A stretch of DNA of 64,000 bases from a virus. The notes beneath the pieces are model-generated. The model made no database searches and was not told the origin of the DNA. It saw only the letters and a list, made by a program, of their open reading frames with translations. Position 1 is the first letter of the stretch. The number at the start of each line of letters is the position of its first letter. This document shows, in pieces, positions 8,919 through 18,800 of the stretch. The position numbers were made by a program, and so were the translations under genes. The stretch covers positions 1-64,000 of IMG/VR virus record IMGVR_UViG_3300020404_002094; one strand, 5' to 3'.

Positions 8919-9950
8919 ATGGGACTTCCTAAGAATTATAGAAAAAATTTAAAATTTACCCCTACTCCAGAGGGTTTTGAGGCTAGACAAAATATATTAA
9001 ATGATATTGCTAATCCTGGTACATATCTACCTAAAGGTATTTTACACGAAGATATGGATAGAGAGTTTGTTCAATATATGGAGGATGATATAAGTTTAGT
9101 TTTAAATGGTGAAAAAGTACCAGTTATTTTTTTAAGTATACAAAGATGGGCAGAATTTGCAAAAACTTGGCAATTTTCAGATGAATACAAAAATATTACA
9201 ATGCCCTTTATTACCATAATAAGAAAACCAGATGCACAAACTGGTACTAATTATGCGGGAACTTTTAATGTGCCAGGAAAACCTACGTTTACATATATGA
9301 AAATACCTACATGGGATGGTAATATAAAAAGTTTTGACATTTATAAAATACCACAACCTATTTCTGTAGATTTAAACTATGAAGTTAGATTATTCTGTAC
9401 AAGAATGAGAGATTTAAATGTGTTAAATAGATTAATGTTAGACTCATTTTCTGCAGGTGAAAAATATATTAGGGTAAATGGTCACCCAATACCACTTATG
9501 ATGGATAGTATAGGTGATGAAAGTTCTATACAAAATTTAGATGAGAAAAGATACTACGTACAATTATTCAGTATAAAAATGTTAGGTTATTTATTAGATC
9601 CAAAACAGTTTGAGGTGACACCAGCAATTAGTAGGGCAATTACTTTCTTTGAAATTGCAGAAAATGTTAATTTAGCTACCCACCAGATTAAAGAAAGAGA
9701 AGAAGACACATCAATCGAATTAAATATTCAATTTGCACCAGGTATTAATGTTTTCCAACTATCAATTGAAAACGACTCCATTTACAGTAGTGTTTCACAA
9801 CAAAATATTAGTAACTTTACTGTTACAGTAAATGGTAACGTAAAAACATTACCTTTTGATGTTTCTTATGGAGATTCATTAGAAATTACAATAACAAAAT
9901 TAGATGTAGCAAATCCTGCATTTTTAACAGTAATAGGAAACGCAAAATGA
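8919..9950 (+). CDS. Probable tail terminator / connector structural protein
   Basis: 343 residues. The middle ('RMRDLNVLNRLMLDSFSAG', 'FCT', then 'RVNGHPIPLMMD') resembles tail-completion or sheath-terminator proteins of marine T4-like phages (gp15/gp3 role), in which a vector of measurements on 'LN..ML..F' is conserved. The last ~90 residues are a separate beta-rich, Asn/Ser/Thr-rich module. Located between the gp14-like gene and the sheath; overlaps the next gene by 4 nt (ATGA). No enzyme motif, signal peptide or membrane segment. Function inferred mainly from place. Confidence 0.45.
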   Translation: MGLPKNYRKNLKFTPTPEGFEARQNILNDIANPGTYLPKGILHEDMDREFVQYMEDDISLVLNGEKVPVIFLSIQRWAEFAKTWQFSDEYKNITMPFITIIRKPDAQTGTNYAGTFNVPGKPTFTYMKIPTWDGNIKSFDIYKIPQPISVDLNYEVRLFCTRMRDLNVLNRLMLDSFSAGEKYIRVNGHPIPLMMDSIGDESSIQNLDEKRYYVQLFSIKMLGYLLDPKQFEVTPAISRAITFFEIAENVNLATHQIKEREEDTSIELNIQFAPGINVFQLSIENDSIYSSVSQQNISNFTVTVNGNVKTLPFDVSYGDSLEITITKLDVANPAFLTVIGNAK

Positions 9951-10237
9951 AAAGGATAGTTAGAAATTATGTAGTAAGAGATCCTAAACCTATAATGGAC
10001 GCAATACTTAGGGGAGTAAGTAATTATAATGCAATTAGTATAAAACCTTCTATTAAAGGACAAACTATATTTGATGAAATTAAAGTTAACATTAATGATG
10101 TAGAAAAAACGGAATTATATGTTAACGGTTTAAGGTATGTCGTTAATACGGATTATAACATAGAAGATAATAAACTTATATGGTTAGGTGATTTTGAATT
10201 AACTCCAGATTTTGATTTAGTTTTAATAGTGAGATAA
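9947..10237 (+). CDS. Small virion-associated protein
   Basis: 96 residues, starting in an ATGA overlap with the preceding connector gene, so translationally coupled. The end, 'ELYVNGLRYVVNTDYNIEDN' followed by a Trp-Leu-Gly turn and a final strand, is a pattern seen at attachment domains of phage tail or head decoration proteins. No catalytic motif. Unrecognised beyond that; a structural adaptor role is a guess from context. Confidence 0.55.
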   Translation: MKRIVRNYVVRDPKPIMDAILRGVSNYNAISIKPSIKGQTIFDEIKVNINDVEKTELYVNGLRYVVNTDYNIEDNKLIWLGDFELTPDFDLVLIVR

Positions 10238-10238
10238 T

Positions 10239-10397
10239 TTATCTTACCACTTCACCGTACAAATCTTTTTTAGGGACACATTTTTCTTTTATTATTTTTT
10301 CTACAAATGCAAACATTTTTAATCCATTTTCTTCACAATAAGTTTTTAACAATAAATGTGTTTTGGGTGTAATTTTAAGATTTTTAGTCCTTTTCAT
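10239..10397 (-). CDS. 52-residue ribbon-helix-helix-like regulator
   Basis: Short minus-strand gene of 53 codons including stop, ending one base from the convergent 9947-10237 gene. It begins MKRTKNLKITPKTHLLLK: a basic beta-strand-like 'KNLKITPKTHLLLKTYC', then 'EENGLKMFAFVEKIIKEKC', which is the strand-helix-helix pattern of Arc/MetJ small DNA-binding proteins (K-I/V-x-P-x-T-H-x-x-L-K-x-Y-C). It probably dimerises and represses. The leader carries three AGTATGA half-sites overlapping a TACTTTTG -7 box, as expected for autoregulation. It lies divergent to the tail sheath gene. Confidence 0.75.
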   Translation of the reverse strand: MKRTKNLKITPKTHLLLKTYCEENGLKMFAFVEKIIKEKCVPKKDLYGEVVR

Positions 10398-10413
10398 AGT
10401 TGTTTTTTATATA

Positions 10414-10444
10414 AGTATGACAAAAGTATGAAAAATATCATACT
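10414..10444. promoter_or_regulatory. Three-half-site operator over the RHH gene promoter
   Basis: AGTATGA occurs at 10414-10420 and 10425-10431 as a direct repeat 11 bp apart, one helical turn. Its inverse TCATACT follows at 10438-10444, forming an inverted repeat with the second copy. On the minus strand the -7-like box TACTTTTG (10421-10428) lies inside this array, 24-31 nt before the regulator's ATG. The -33 element is weak. Confidence 0.65.
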
Positions 10445-10491
10445 AAATATCTGAATATTAAAATAATTCACTTACTTTCAAAAATAATTGC

Positions 10492-10499
10492 ATATTTAT
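10492..10499 (+). promoter_or_regulatory. ATATTTAT-type promoter of the sheath gene
   Basis: ATATTTAT followed by AATAAAA, 42 nt before the sheath ATG. The same long spacing (38-42 nt) recurs at 14307, 15257 and 22511. Confidence 0.6.
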
Positions 10500-10541
10500 A
10501 ATAAAAACAAAATAATAAAAAAGATTAAAATAAAAAATTAA

Positions 10542-13367
10542 ATGGCTTCAACAAATAGAATTTTCGTTAGTCCAGGTGTTTTTACATCAGAAAAGGATTT
10601 AACATTCGTAACAAGACAAGTGGGGGTAACTACATTAGGTTTACTAGGGGAAACACCTAAAGGTCCTGCATTTGAACCAGTATTCATTTCTAATTATGAT
10701 GAATTCACATCATATTTTGGTAACCTAAACCCTGAAAAATATAAAGGTAATGGGTATCCAAAATATGAACTTAACTATATAGCTAGATCGTTTTTAACAC
10801 AAACAAATCAACTTTATGTTAGTAGAGTATTAGGATTATCAGGATATAAAGCAGGTAATGCTTGGTGTATTACATTGGATGCAGAGTTTGATCCATCAAC
10901 AGAAGAAGTAATAGGTACTACTTCTTATCCTACATTATTAACTTATAGTGCGAGTACAGGTGGAACACCAGTTACAATGACATTTAGTGATCCTCTTTTA
11001 CAAGAATTATATGATCAAGGGGAAATTAGTAATAGTTTTTCTGCAATAGGTTTAAGTGCAACTGGTGATACTATATCAATAACTTCACCTAAATATATAG
11101 AAGTGGGTAGTGACTTTTCTGGTGCTACTTTCTCAATGGAAGTTACTTCAACATCTGGTTCTACACCAGGTTTTGTAACAGGTGTTACTTCAGGTACAGT
11201 AGTAACTTATACTGCATCATCTTATGATATTGATGGTAGTGTGGTTGCCACTTTAAGATCTAGAGGTAATTATGGTGGAGACCAAATATTAGATTACACA
11301 GTATCAGGTATAACAGATGTAAGTATGACAAATACATCCTCAATTGTAACTAACCCTTTTGGTAGTTTTACAATAAATGGTACAACAAGTAGTGGTGTTG
11401 ACTTTGATTATAATGTGTCTTTAGATAAGACTAAAAAGAACTATTTACCTAATGTTTTTGGTGTTAGTTCACAAGATAAAGAAACAGAACTTTTTGTAGA
11501 AGAATTGTTCATTAACAGTTTAGATGATTTAAATACTGCTGGTAAAGTAAGAGGTTTAAACATTGATTTTGTTAGAATAAGTGCAGATTCTACTTATAAT
11601 TTAAGTAATTATGAAGAAAAATATCAGTCTGCAGCTTCCCCATACGTATTATCTGAATTAAGGGGTAATAAACTTCAGAGATTATTTAGATTTATTACAA
11701 TATCTGATGGTAATGCAGCTAACAGAGATATTAAATTTTCTATTATCAACATTAAACCAGATGATAAAACATTTGATTTAATAGTAAGAAGATATAATGA
11801 TAATGACGCCAATCTAAGTGTTTTAGAGAAATTTTCTAAACTTTCTTTAGACCCTACAGATAACGGATTTATTGGTAGAAAAATTGGTACGTCAGATGGT
11901 GAATTCCCATTAAGAAGTAATTATATTATGGTAGATATGGCAACCGATTACCCAACTAATGGTGTACCTGCAGGTTTTGAGGGAGTACAAGTCAGAGACT
12001 ATATCGGTGATACTACGGCATTACCACCACAAATAGAGTATGGTACAAAATACCCTTCATTGAATAACTCACAAATAAGAAAATACTATTTAGGTCTTAA
12101 TACGACTATTGGTGTAGATCAAGATTTCTTCGATTACAAAGGATTAGACGCAGTAACTAAAGTAGCGTATACTGGTAAATCGGATGGTTTTCACTTAGAC
12201 GTAAACGCAAAAGGGGCAGAAATATCAGCAGGTAATGATAGTTATTTTCCATCATTACAAGTAGGTATATCAGCATTTACTACTGAAGCATCTTTACAAA
12301 GTGGGCCATATGAAAAAGTAACTGCTAGGAAATTTACTTTCGCACCATACGGTGGTTTTGATGGTTGGGATGTGTATCGTTTAGACAGAACAAATACTGA
12401 CTCATATACCAAAACTGGTAGTAAGGGTAATGAAGGTTTACTTAATGGAACGTTTACAACTTATACTACTTCTGAAGGAGATGATGGTATAACTTCAGAT
12501 TACTTTGCATATTTAGAAGGAATATATACTTATAATAATCCAGAAGCAGTAAATATAAATGTTTTTGCAACACCAGGATTAGATTTAAGAGATCAACCTT
12601 CCTTAATTGATGCAGCGGTTGATATGGTTGAAAATGATAGAGCAGATTCATTGTATGTAATTACTACACCAGATACTAGTAGCGATGGAGAAACTGTTTT
12701 AACACCAGATGAAGCAACAGGAATATTAGATGATTCAGGAATAGATAGTAACTATTCTGCAACTTACTTCCCTTGGTTACAGATGAATGATACAGAAAAT
12801 AATCAATACATTTGGTTACCACCAACATTAGAAGTTGTTAGAAACATTGCATTAACGGATAACGTAGCGTTCCCTTGGTTCGCAGCAGCTGGTTTAAACA
12901 GAGGTACTACAAATGCAATTAAAGCGAGAACAAAATTAACTTTAGATCAAAGAGATGATTTATATGAAGGAAGAATTAATCCAATGGCAACATTCTCAGA
13001 TGTAGGTGTTTGTATTTGGGGTAATAAAACCTTACAATCTAAAGATACGGCACTTAACAGAATTAATGTTAGAAGATTGTTATTACAAGCTAGAAAACTT
13101 ATTTCGGCAGTATCTATTAGATTATTATTCGAACAGAATGATGATGTTGTAAGAAATCAATTCCTTTCATTAGTTAATCCAATATTGGATAATATTAGAA
13201 AAGAAAGAGGTTTAACTGACTTTAGAGTTGTATTAGATGATACACCAGAATCTATCGACAGAAATGAATTAAATGGTAGAATATTCATTAAACCGACAAG
13301 ATCTTTAGAGTACATTAGTATTGAATTTAATATTACTAATACTGGAGCATCTTTTGATGATATCTAA
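10542..13367 (+). CDS. gp18: Tail sheath protein (gp18-like)
   Basis: 941 residues; T4 gp18 is 659. Subunit of the contractile sheath. The N-terminal 'FVSPGVFTSEKDLTFV' and 'VGVTTLGLLGETPKGPAFEP' are the sheath signature, as is the C-terminal region: 'NPMATFSDVGVCIWGNKTL', 'INVRRLLLQARKLISAVSI', and 'FRVVLDDTPESIDRNELNG' before the final 'GRIFIKP..SLEYISIEF'. The excess length lies between about residues 110 and 560, where Thr/Ser/Gly-rich beta segments suggest surface-exposed insertion domains. It is a single-gene unit with its own ATATTTAT motif and a strong terminator 20 nt downstream. Confidence 0.97.
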   Translation: MASTNRIFVSPGVFTSEKDLTFVTRQVGVTTLGLLGETPKGPAFEPVFISNYDEFTSYFGNLNPEKYKGNGYPKYELNYIARSFLTQTNQLYVSRVLGLSGYKAGNAWCITLDAEFDPSTEEVIGTTSYPTLLTYSASTGGTPVTMTFSDPLLQELYDQGEISNSFSAIGLSATGDTISITSPKYIEVGSDFSGATFSMEVTSTSGSTPGFVTGVTSGTVVTYTASSYDIDGSVVATLRSRGNYGGDQILDYTVSGITDVSMTNTSSIVTNPFGSFTINGTTSSGVDFDYNVSLDKTKKNYLPNVFGVSSQDKETELFVEELFINSLDDLNTAGKVRGLNIDFVRISADSTYNLSNYEEKYQSAASPYVLSELRGNKLQRLFRFITISDGNAANRDIKFSIINIKPDDKTFDLIVRRYNDNDANLSVLEKFSKLSLDPTDNGFIGRKIGTSDGEFPLRSNYIMVDMATDYPTNGVPAGFEGVQVRDYIGDTTALPPQIEYGTKYPSLNNSQIRKYYLGLNTTIGVDQDFFDYKGLDAVTKVAYTGKSDGFHLDVNAKGAEISAGNDSYFPSLQVGISAFTTEASLQSGPYEKVTARKFTFAPYGGFDGWDVYRLDRTNTDSYTKTGSKGNEGLLNGTFTTYTTSEGDDGITSDYFAYLEGIYTYNNPEAVNINVFATPGLDLRDQPSLIDAAVDMVENDRADSLYVITTPDTSSDGETVLTPDEATGILDDSGIDSNYSATYFPWLQMNDTENNQYIWLPPTLEVVRNIALTDNVAFPWFAAAGLNRGTTNAIKARTKLTLDQRDDLYEGRINPMATFSDVGVCIWGNKTLQSKDTALNRINVRRLLLQARKLISAVSIRLLFEQNDDVVRNQFLSLVNPILDNIRKERGLTDFRVVLDDTPESIDRNELNGRIFIKPTRSLEYISIEFNITNTGASFDDI

Positions 13368-13387
13368 AATAAATAAAATATAATTAT

Positions 13388-13415
13388 AAGGTGGGATTAT
13401 TCCCACCTTTTTTTT
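13388..13415 (+). terminator. Rho-independent terminator after the sheath gene
   Basis: AAGGTGGGA / TCCCACCTT form a perfect 9-bp stem with a TTAT loop, followed by a run of T. It ends 4 nt before the next start codon. Confidence 0.9.
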
Positions 13416-13419
13416 GTCT

Positions 13420-14238
13420 ATGAAAATAAAATTAAGTCAATATCAAAAAAGTCTACTTTTGGAATTTAAAAAAAGAGCATATTCATTTGATTGGGACGAT
13501 AATATTTTATTTATGCCCACTAAAATTTATTTAGAGAAAAAGGTAGGTGATGGATGGATACCTGTTTTAGTAGGTACTGAAGAATTTAGAGAAATTAGGA
13601 ATAGAGTTGGTAAAGATTATAGATATGAAAAAGATGACTTATATTATGCGTTTAAAGATTTCAGAGATTATGACGCATTTATAAGAGACACAAAAGAAGC
13701 ATTAAGAAAAAAATCTTTTGGTCCCAGTTTTGATAAATTTAAAGAAGCATTATTATATGGTAATGACTTCTCTATAATAACTGCTAGAGGAAACCCACCT
13801 AAAGCAATTAAAGATGGTATAAAAGTGATAATTGACACTCTTTTCACTGAAGAACAAAAAGAAAAAATGTTATCTAACTTACATGGTACATCTATAGAAC
13901 AATATCTAAACTTACAGGACTACTATCCTGTGACTTCTGACGAGTTTGTAGAAGAATTTGATACTGATGTAAGTGTAACAAACCCAGAAGTCGGTAAAAT
14001 GATTGCATTAAAGACTTTTGTAGATAGAGTAGTTAGTGCAGTTAAAGAAATGAAAGATAATCCAGAATATAATGGTATGAGTATAGGTTTTAGTGATGAT
14101 GATTTAGGTAATATTGAGAGTGCGGAGAAGTACATTGAGGAGAAATTAAAAAAATTATATCCTGATGTTAAATTTTTAGTATATGATACATCTGATCCTG
14201 ATAACCCTAAAAAGAAACGAATAATAATTAAAAAATAG
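13420..14238 (+). CDS. HAD-like phosphatase-fold protein
   Basis: 272 residues from the ATG at 13420; an in-frame TTG two codons earlier lies in the terminator T-run and is less likely. HAD motifs: I FDWDDN (D24, D26), II 'SIITARG' (T121), and IV 'GFSDDDLGN' (D226-D228), with a Lys (K234/K240 region) between. Motif I lacks the usual DxDxT ending (DWDDNIL) but keeps both aspartates, so phosphatase or phosphotransferase activity is plausible. The first ~15 residues (MKIKLSQYQKSLLLE) resemble the short N-terminal tags of neighbouring head-targeted proteins. Substrate unknown. It sits between sheath and tube genes, unusual for a soluble metabolic enzyme. Confidence 0.8.
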   Translation: MKIKLSQYQKSLLLEFKKRAYSFDWDDNILFMPTKIYLEKKVGDGWIPVLVGTEEFREIRNRVGKDYRYEKDDLYYAFKDFRDYDAFIRDTKEALRKKSFGPSFDKFKEALLYGNDFSIITARGNPPKAIKDGIKVIIDTLFTEEQKEKMLSNLHGTSIEQYLNLQDYYPVTSDEFVEEFDTDVSVTNPEVGKMIALKTFVDRVVSAVKEMKDNPEYNGMSIGFSDDDLGNIESAEKYIEEKLKKLYPDVKFLVYDTSDPDNPKKKRIIIKK

Positions 14239-14257
14239 AATTTTATTTAATTACTAA

Positions 14258-14265
14258 ATATTTAT
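14258..14265 (+). promoter_or_regulatory. ATATTTAT-type promoter
   Basis: ATATTTAT followed by TAATAAA, 41 nt upstream of the tagged gene at 14307. Confidence 0.6.
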
Positions 14266-14306
14266 TAATAAATGGTGAAATAAACCATATTTTAAAATAC
14301 AAAGTA

Positions 14307-14717
14307 ATGAGAATTAAAAAAAACGATAAAGTAATTAAGTTAACTGAAAATGACTTAAAAAGAATTGTAAAAAGAGTATTAACAGAACAAAATTATGATT
14401 ATGAATATATAGAAAATCTAGATGACGCAAAAAAACTATATAAATTAATACTAGATGCGATGGGAGTGTTTATGGATGATGAGGCGATTATTGAAGCTGC
14501 GTTTATGGCATTCGATAAAAATCCCGATTTATATTATGAAGCGAATGAAATCTTTAAAAATGATAATGATTATCTTGCTGGAGATAGTTTTAAAGGGTCA
14601 GTCATGTTTGATGGAGCAGACAGTTTATTACATATGGTTAAATTAAAAATGGATACAAATAAAATATATCATAAAAAATCTATTGCGCGTATAGCTCATG
14701 AAAATAATTTTAAATAA
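14307..14717 (+). CDS. Tagged internal virion protein candidate
   Basis: 136 residues. The start contains 'VIKLTENDLKRIVKRVLTEQ', a basic amphipathic helix ending in VLTEQ. Cleavage after E27 would fit the (L/I)-x-E rule of T4-type prohead proteases and leave a ~109-residue acidic body. Near-identical starts ('LTESDL-RIVKRVI-E') are common in uncharacterised proteins of marine phages. The body is helical, with no catalytic motif seen. First gene of a two-gene unit with 14729. Location inside the capsid is inferred, not shown. Confidence 0.75.
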   Translation: MRIKKNDKVIKLTENDLKRIVKRVLTEQNYDYEYIENLDDAKKLYKLILDAMGVFMDDEAIIEAAFMAFDKNPDLYYEANEIFKNDNDYLAGDSFKGSVMFDGADSLLHMVKLKMDTNKIYHKKSIARIAHENNFK

Positions 14718-14728
14718 AAAAGACTAAA

Positions 14729-15172
14729 ATGGAAAAGAATATAAATAACGAAATTGAAAGAATGAAATCATTATTTAATGAGGAAAGACTTTACGGTAAT
14801 ATAGAAAATGGTAAAGAAAATTTAAATGAAGGTTTAAAGTCTACATTAAAAGGTATTGGTGGAATGTTTAGAGGTACTGGATATAGTTATACTAAATATG
14901 CTTATGAATTATCTGGTGCGTTAAAAGAACTTAATGAAGAATTAGAAGAAACTATTAATGAGGTTGAAAAAATAATAGATAAATCAAATGAATCTAAAAT
15001 GAGTAATGACGCATATGATAGATTAACTCTTCATGTGGGAGATGCGATAGATACGTATAAAATGGCTATTGAGACTAATGAGATTATTATAGAAGATTTA
15101 GATTTTTCTGTTAGTTCTAATAGAGAAGACGAAAGGGCACAAGATAACCCTACTTCACAATTAGAAAGATAA
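14729..15172 (+). CDS. Tagged internal virion protein candidate, twin tag of 18953
   Basis: 147 residues. The first 25 residues (MEKNINNEIERMKSLF, then N-EERLYGNI) are nearly the same as those of the 293-residue protein at 18953, while the remainders are unrelated. A second LNE site follows at ~37. After a Gly-rich segment (KGIGGMFRGTG) comes a long acidic helix with coiled-coil character (ELNEELEETINEVEKIIDK). Read as an N-terminal targeting module on a small helical cargo. It follows the 14307 gene by 11 nt without its own promoter motif. Confidence 0.75.
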   Translation: MEKNINNEIERMKSLFNEERLYGNIENGKENLNEGLKSTLKGIGGMFRGTGYSYTKYAYELSGALKELNEELEETINEVEKIIDKSNESKMSNDAYDRLTLHVGDAIDTYKMAIETNEIIIEDLDFSVSSNREDERAQDNPTSQLER

Positions 15173-15210
15173 TAAAAAACATTAAAGATTTAGTTTTTTT
15201 TAAATTTTAG

Positions 15211-15218
15211 ATATTTAT
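15211..15218 (+). promoter_or_regulatory. ATATTTAT-type promoter of the tail tube gene
   Basis: ATATTTAT followed by TAATAAAG, 38 nt upstream of the tube ATG. Confidence 0.6.
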
Positions 15219-15256
15219 TAATAAAGAATAAAAAACAACGATAAAAAAAAGAAATT

Positions 15257-15745
15257 ATGGCAGATTTATTAATGAGAATGCCGGTTCCTTATGAACCATT
15301 AAGAAAGAATAGATGGATTCTTAGATTTCCTGATGATTTAGGTATTCAAGAATGGTGGATTTCTACTGCAAGTAGACCTAAATACACTAGTGATGAAGTA
15401 TCAATACCATTTTTAAATACTGAGACGTATGTTATCGGTAGATTTAGATGGGAAACAATCTCTGTTACATTTAGAGATCCAATTGGTCCTTCTGCAACAC
15501 AAGCATTAATGGAATGGGTAAGATTACACTCTGAATCTGTAACTGGTAGACAAGGATACGCAGCAGGATACAAAAAGAATGTAGAATTAGAAATGTTAGA
15601 TCCAACAGGTGTAGTAGTACAAAAATGGATTTTAGAAGGTACTCAATTAAATGACGCTGATTTTGGTGGTTTAGATTATAGTTCTTCTGACTTAGCAGAC
15701 ATTACATGTACATTAAGGTTTGATAGAGCAATTAACGTATTCTAA
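15257..15745 (+). CDS. gp19: Tail tube protein (gp19-like)
   Basis: 162 residues, the usual length of T4 gp19 (163). It polymerises as the inner tail tube. Typical features are the N-terminal 'EPLRKNRWILRFPDDLGI', the 'WISTASRPKYTSDEVSIPF' strand pair, the 'RFRWETISVTFRDPIGPSA' core, and the C-terminal 'LNDADFGGLDYSSSDLADI' with a final 'LRFDRAINVF'. A single-gene unit between an ATATTTAT motif and a terminator, consistent with high-level expression. Confidence 0.96.
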   Translation: MADLLMRMPVPYEPLRKNRWILRFPDDLGIQEWWISTASRPKYTSDEVSIPFLNTETYVIGRFRWETISVTFRDPIGPSATQALMEWVRLHSESVTGRQGYAAGYKKNVELEMLDPTGVVVQKWILEGTQLNDADFGGLDYSSSDLADITCTLRFDRAINVF

Positions 15746-15768
15746 ATCAAATTAACATATATAATATT

Positions 15769-15792
15769 AAAAGTCGCATAAAGCGACTTTTT
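15769..15792 (+). terminator. Rho-independent terminator after the tube gene
   Basis: AAAAGTCGC / GCGACTTTT form a 9-bp stem with a 5-nt ATAAA loop; the right arm runs into a short T stretch. Confidence 0.85.
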
Positions 15793-15804
15793 CTATGCTT
15801 TTAA

Positions 15805-15812
15805 ATATTTAT
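15805..15812 (+). promoter_or_regulatory. ATATTTAT-type promoter
   Basis: ATATTTAT followed by ATAAAAA, 17 nt upstream of the 1030-residue tagged protein and 13 nt after the tube terminator. Confidence 0.6.
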
Positions 15813-15829
15813 ATAAAAACTCTATTAGA

Positions 15830-18800
15830 ATGAAAATTATAATTTCCGAAACACAGTATAAAAAAGTTTTTGATAATGATTTTTTAATTATTAGTGAACA
15901 AGAAGTAGATGGAATATCTGGTGCGGCTATCTCAACTCCAAAGTTGGGAAGTGGATGGATTCAAAATAGTACTGCACCAGGAAAAATTAATTATGGTATT
16001 AACGAGTTAAATACCTATGTCGCATGTAGACCAAAGGGGAATATAGTTGCAGGAATACCTGGTCCAGATTGGGACTGGTGTAAAGCTAGACAATATGGTG
16101 ATCCTCATATGGGTGCAGTAACTTATGAATATAACGGAAAAATGGTAACCATTAAAGATTTTAATAGTAGAGCGGAAGATGATGGAAGATATTCTTATGA
16201 TGTTGGGGGAAATATTCTTTCTTCTACATATGATGTACTATTAAACCCTAAAAGTGAAAAAAATATTATAAACAACGCTATTGGGACATATAATAGTGTT
16301 TATAGTAGTTGGAATAGGTTACGAAAACTAGGTAATTGGGACGGTTTAGCATGTAATTTACTCACATTTAGTAATTCTAAAAGTAAATTAGAAGAAGTAT
16401 TTAATAATCCTTATAGTAGTGGAATAGGTATTGGTAATACCAATTTATTGTGGCCAGGTGACTTAATAAAAGAATATTTTAAATTAAAAACAGTTGTTGA
16501 AGAAGATATTTTGAGTATTTGGGGTCAAGAAGCATTTAAAAAGGAACAAATAGAATTAGGTGAAAGGTATAAATTATCCCTAAAAAGGTGGAAAGAAGAT
16601 TATAAAAAATGGAAACAACAATTCGGTGAGAAATATAATACCATACAAAACTCCATTAATGATATCATAAATAGTAAAAATAATGCTTTTGCAATAGAAG
16701 ATTATAGAAATAATTCATGGAGAGATCAAGACAGTAATGATCCATCTAAGTACAGACCTAATTATGTTAATAATTTACTAACTAACAATACTTACCAAAG
16801 TGATTTAGAAAATGATCCTAAACCAGTTGATTGGTATGCATTACTTAAAGAATTAGAATCACAAATAGGTGAAATTAAATTACCTAGAAAGTTAACTAAA
16901 AAAGAACCTATACAGAAATTCCAAAATTGGTTAGACAAAAATTACCCAACTCAGTGGACTACAACAGGTAAACCTTTAAATAAAAAAACACCGGGTTATG
17001 GAACATTTGGGCCACAAACTACTAAAGCGTGGAAAAAATATGGACCGGTTTATTATTATCAATTAAATGGTAAAATTAAACCGCCACCAGTAAAACCTAA
17101 AGAACCAGAAATAAGAGATTTAGCACAAAGAAATATGGGTGAAAAAAGTAATTTAGAACAAATGATTGAAACTTATTTACATATTATAGACGCCTCAGCA
17201 AGTCATAATGAAAGGTTTGAGAGTCAAAGTGCGAGTAAATATAAAGAATATTGTAGTAAACCCGTAGGAGATTTTAGAAACCCATCAGATGGTAAAGTAA
17301 GATGGAATCCAAATAGTAGGAACACCTGGAAAACGGACTGGTTTGATGAATATGGACGCCCAAAACAAGTGGTTGCCGAATCAAAAAAACATAAAATAGA
17401 TGAACAAATAATAGTAGTCCCACCTGTACCTTATTATGATGTTGAAAAATCATTCGATTATAAAGATAATGATAAAAATACTTTTAATCTTGTGTGTAGT
17501 CAAAAGAATCTAGGTGGTGTATGGTGGTACAGTGGAGGTAAAAATTTAGGAACTTGTGGTTGTGTTAATAACCCAACTAATTCATTTAAATTAAATGGAT
17601 CAACTATTAATATGTCTAAAATTGTTGAGTATAGTGCGGTAGAGAATGATGTACGAAGTTTATGGGAAAAAACTTCTGATTGGGCTAGTAAGTGTGTAGG
17701 TGATTGGCATTGTATTGCAGATGTAGCATCTATTGCAGTATTATTTATACCCGTACCAGGATTAAATGTGGCATTATCTGCTGCGATTGATGGTGTGAGT
17801 GCTGCTGGGTATGTAATTGAACAAGATGAGGGTTGGGAATTAAATGCGGGATTAACTTTAGTAGGTGCATTGTTTAGTGGAGCAGAAGCGATGAAATTTA
17901 CAAATAAAGCATTAAAAGGTGGTTTAAAGAATGTAAAATGGACTAAAGCTTTAGGTGAAATAACAACGGAGTTAAATGATAAAGCATTTAAGAATACACT
18001 TGAGGGTATGACTAAATCAGAAGCGGCGGATGTATGGAGTAAAAAATTAAGAGATTTAGTTTCAGAATATTCATCTAAGGAAATAAAACAATTATCTGAT
18101 GTGATAGACGCTTTTCAAAAAATGCCAAATAAAGCGGTAGACGGTTTGGAAAAAATAATGAGAAGTATGAAAAACTTAACTCCAAAAGAAAAAGAAATTT
18201 TACAACAGTTAACAAAAAAAGGAGTTAAAAAAGATAAACTTAAACCATTTCTAGATGATTTAATAAAGGTAGATTATGACATTAAAAAAGTTATAAAAAA
18301 ATATATACCTAAGTTTAGTAATAAAGAAGCTTTAATACAAGCAACTTTATTTGGGTTAGTACAAGGTTATGGAGAAGAAATTGGTAAGGCATTAAGTAAA
18401 GGTTTTGACGCATTAAAAAAGTTTACAGGTTACGATATAGATAATAAACTTACTTCTAAAGAAGATATTAATAAAAAAGACGCTTCTTCATTAGCGATAA
18501 AACAAAAAATAGAAGATTTAGCTAGTTATTATTTATTAGCACATATGATAGATATTGAAACTAGAATAGGTGTAGGTAATTTACTAAGTAAATATGATAT
18601 TAAAGTAGAAAAAAATGTAAGAGATATAGTATTTAATGGGATGGAAAGTATAATAGGTAAAGTTATTTTAGAAAAAACAGGTAAATGGTTGAGAGAAATA
18701 ACAGATACTGCCACTCAAATGGAAAAGGAAGGTAAACCTACAGAAGAAATTAAAACTTTTATTATAACAAAATATGATGAAATATTAGAATTATTAGAAA

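Noticed and set aside
13414-13419. TTG start two codons upstream of the HAD-like gene
   Set aside because: It lies within or next to the T-run of the sheath terminator; the ATG at 13420 gives the tag-like MKIKLSQ start.
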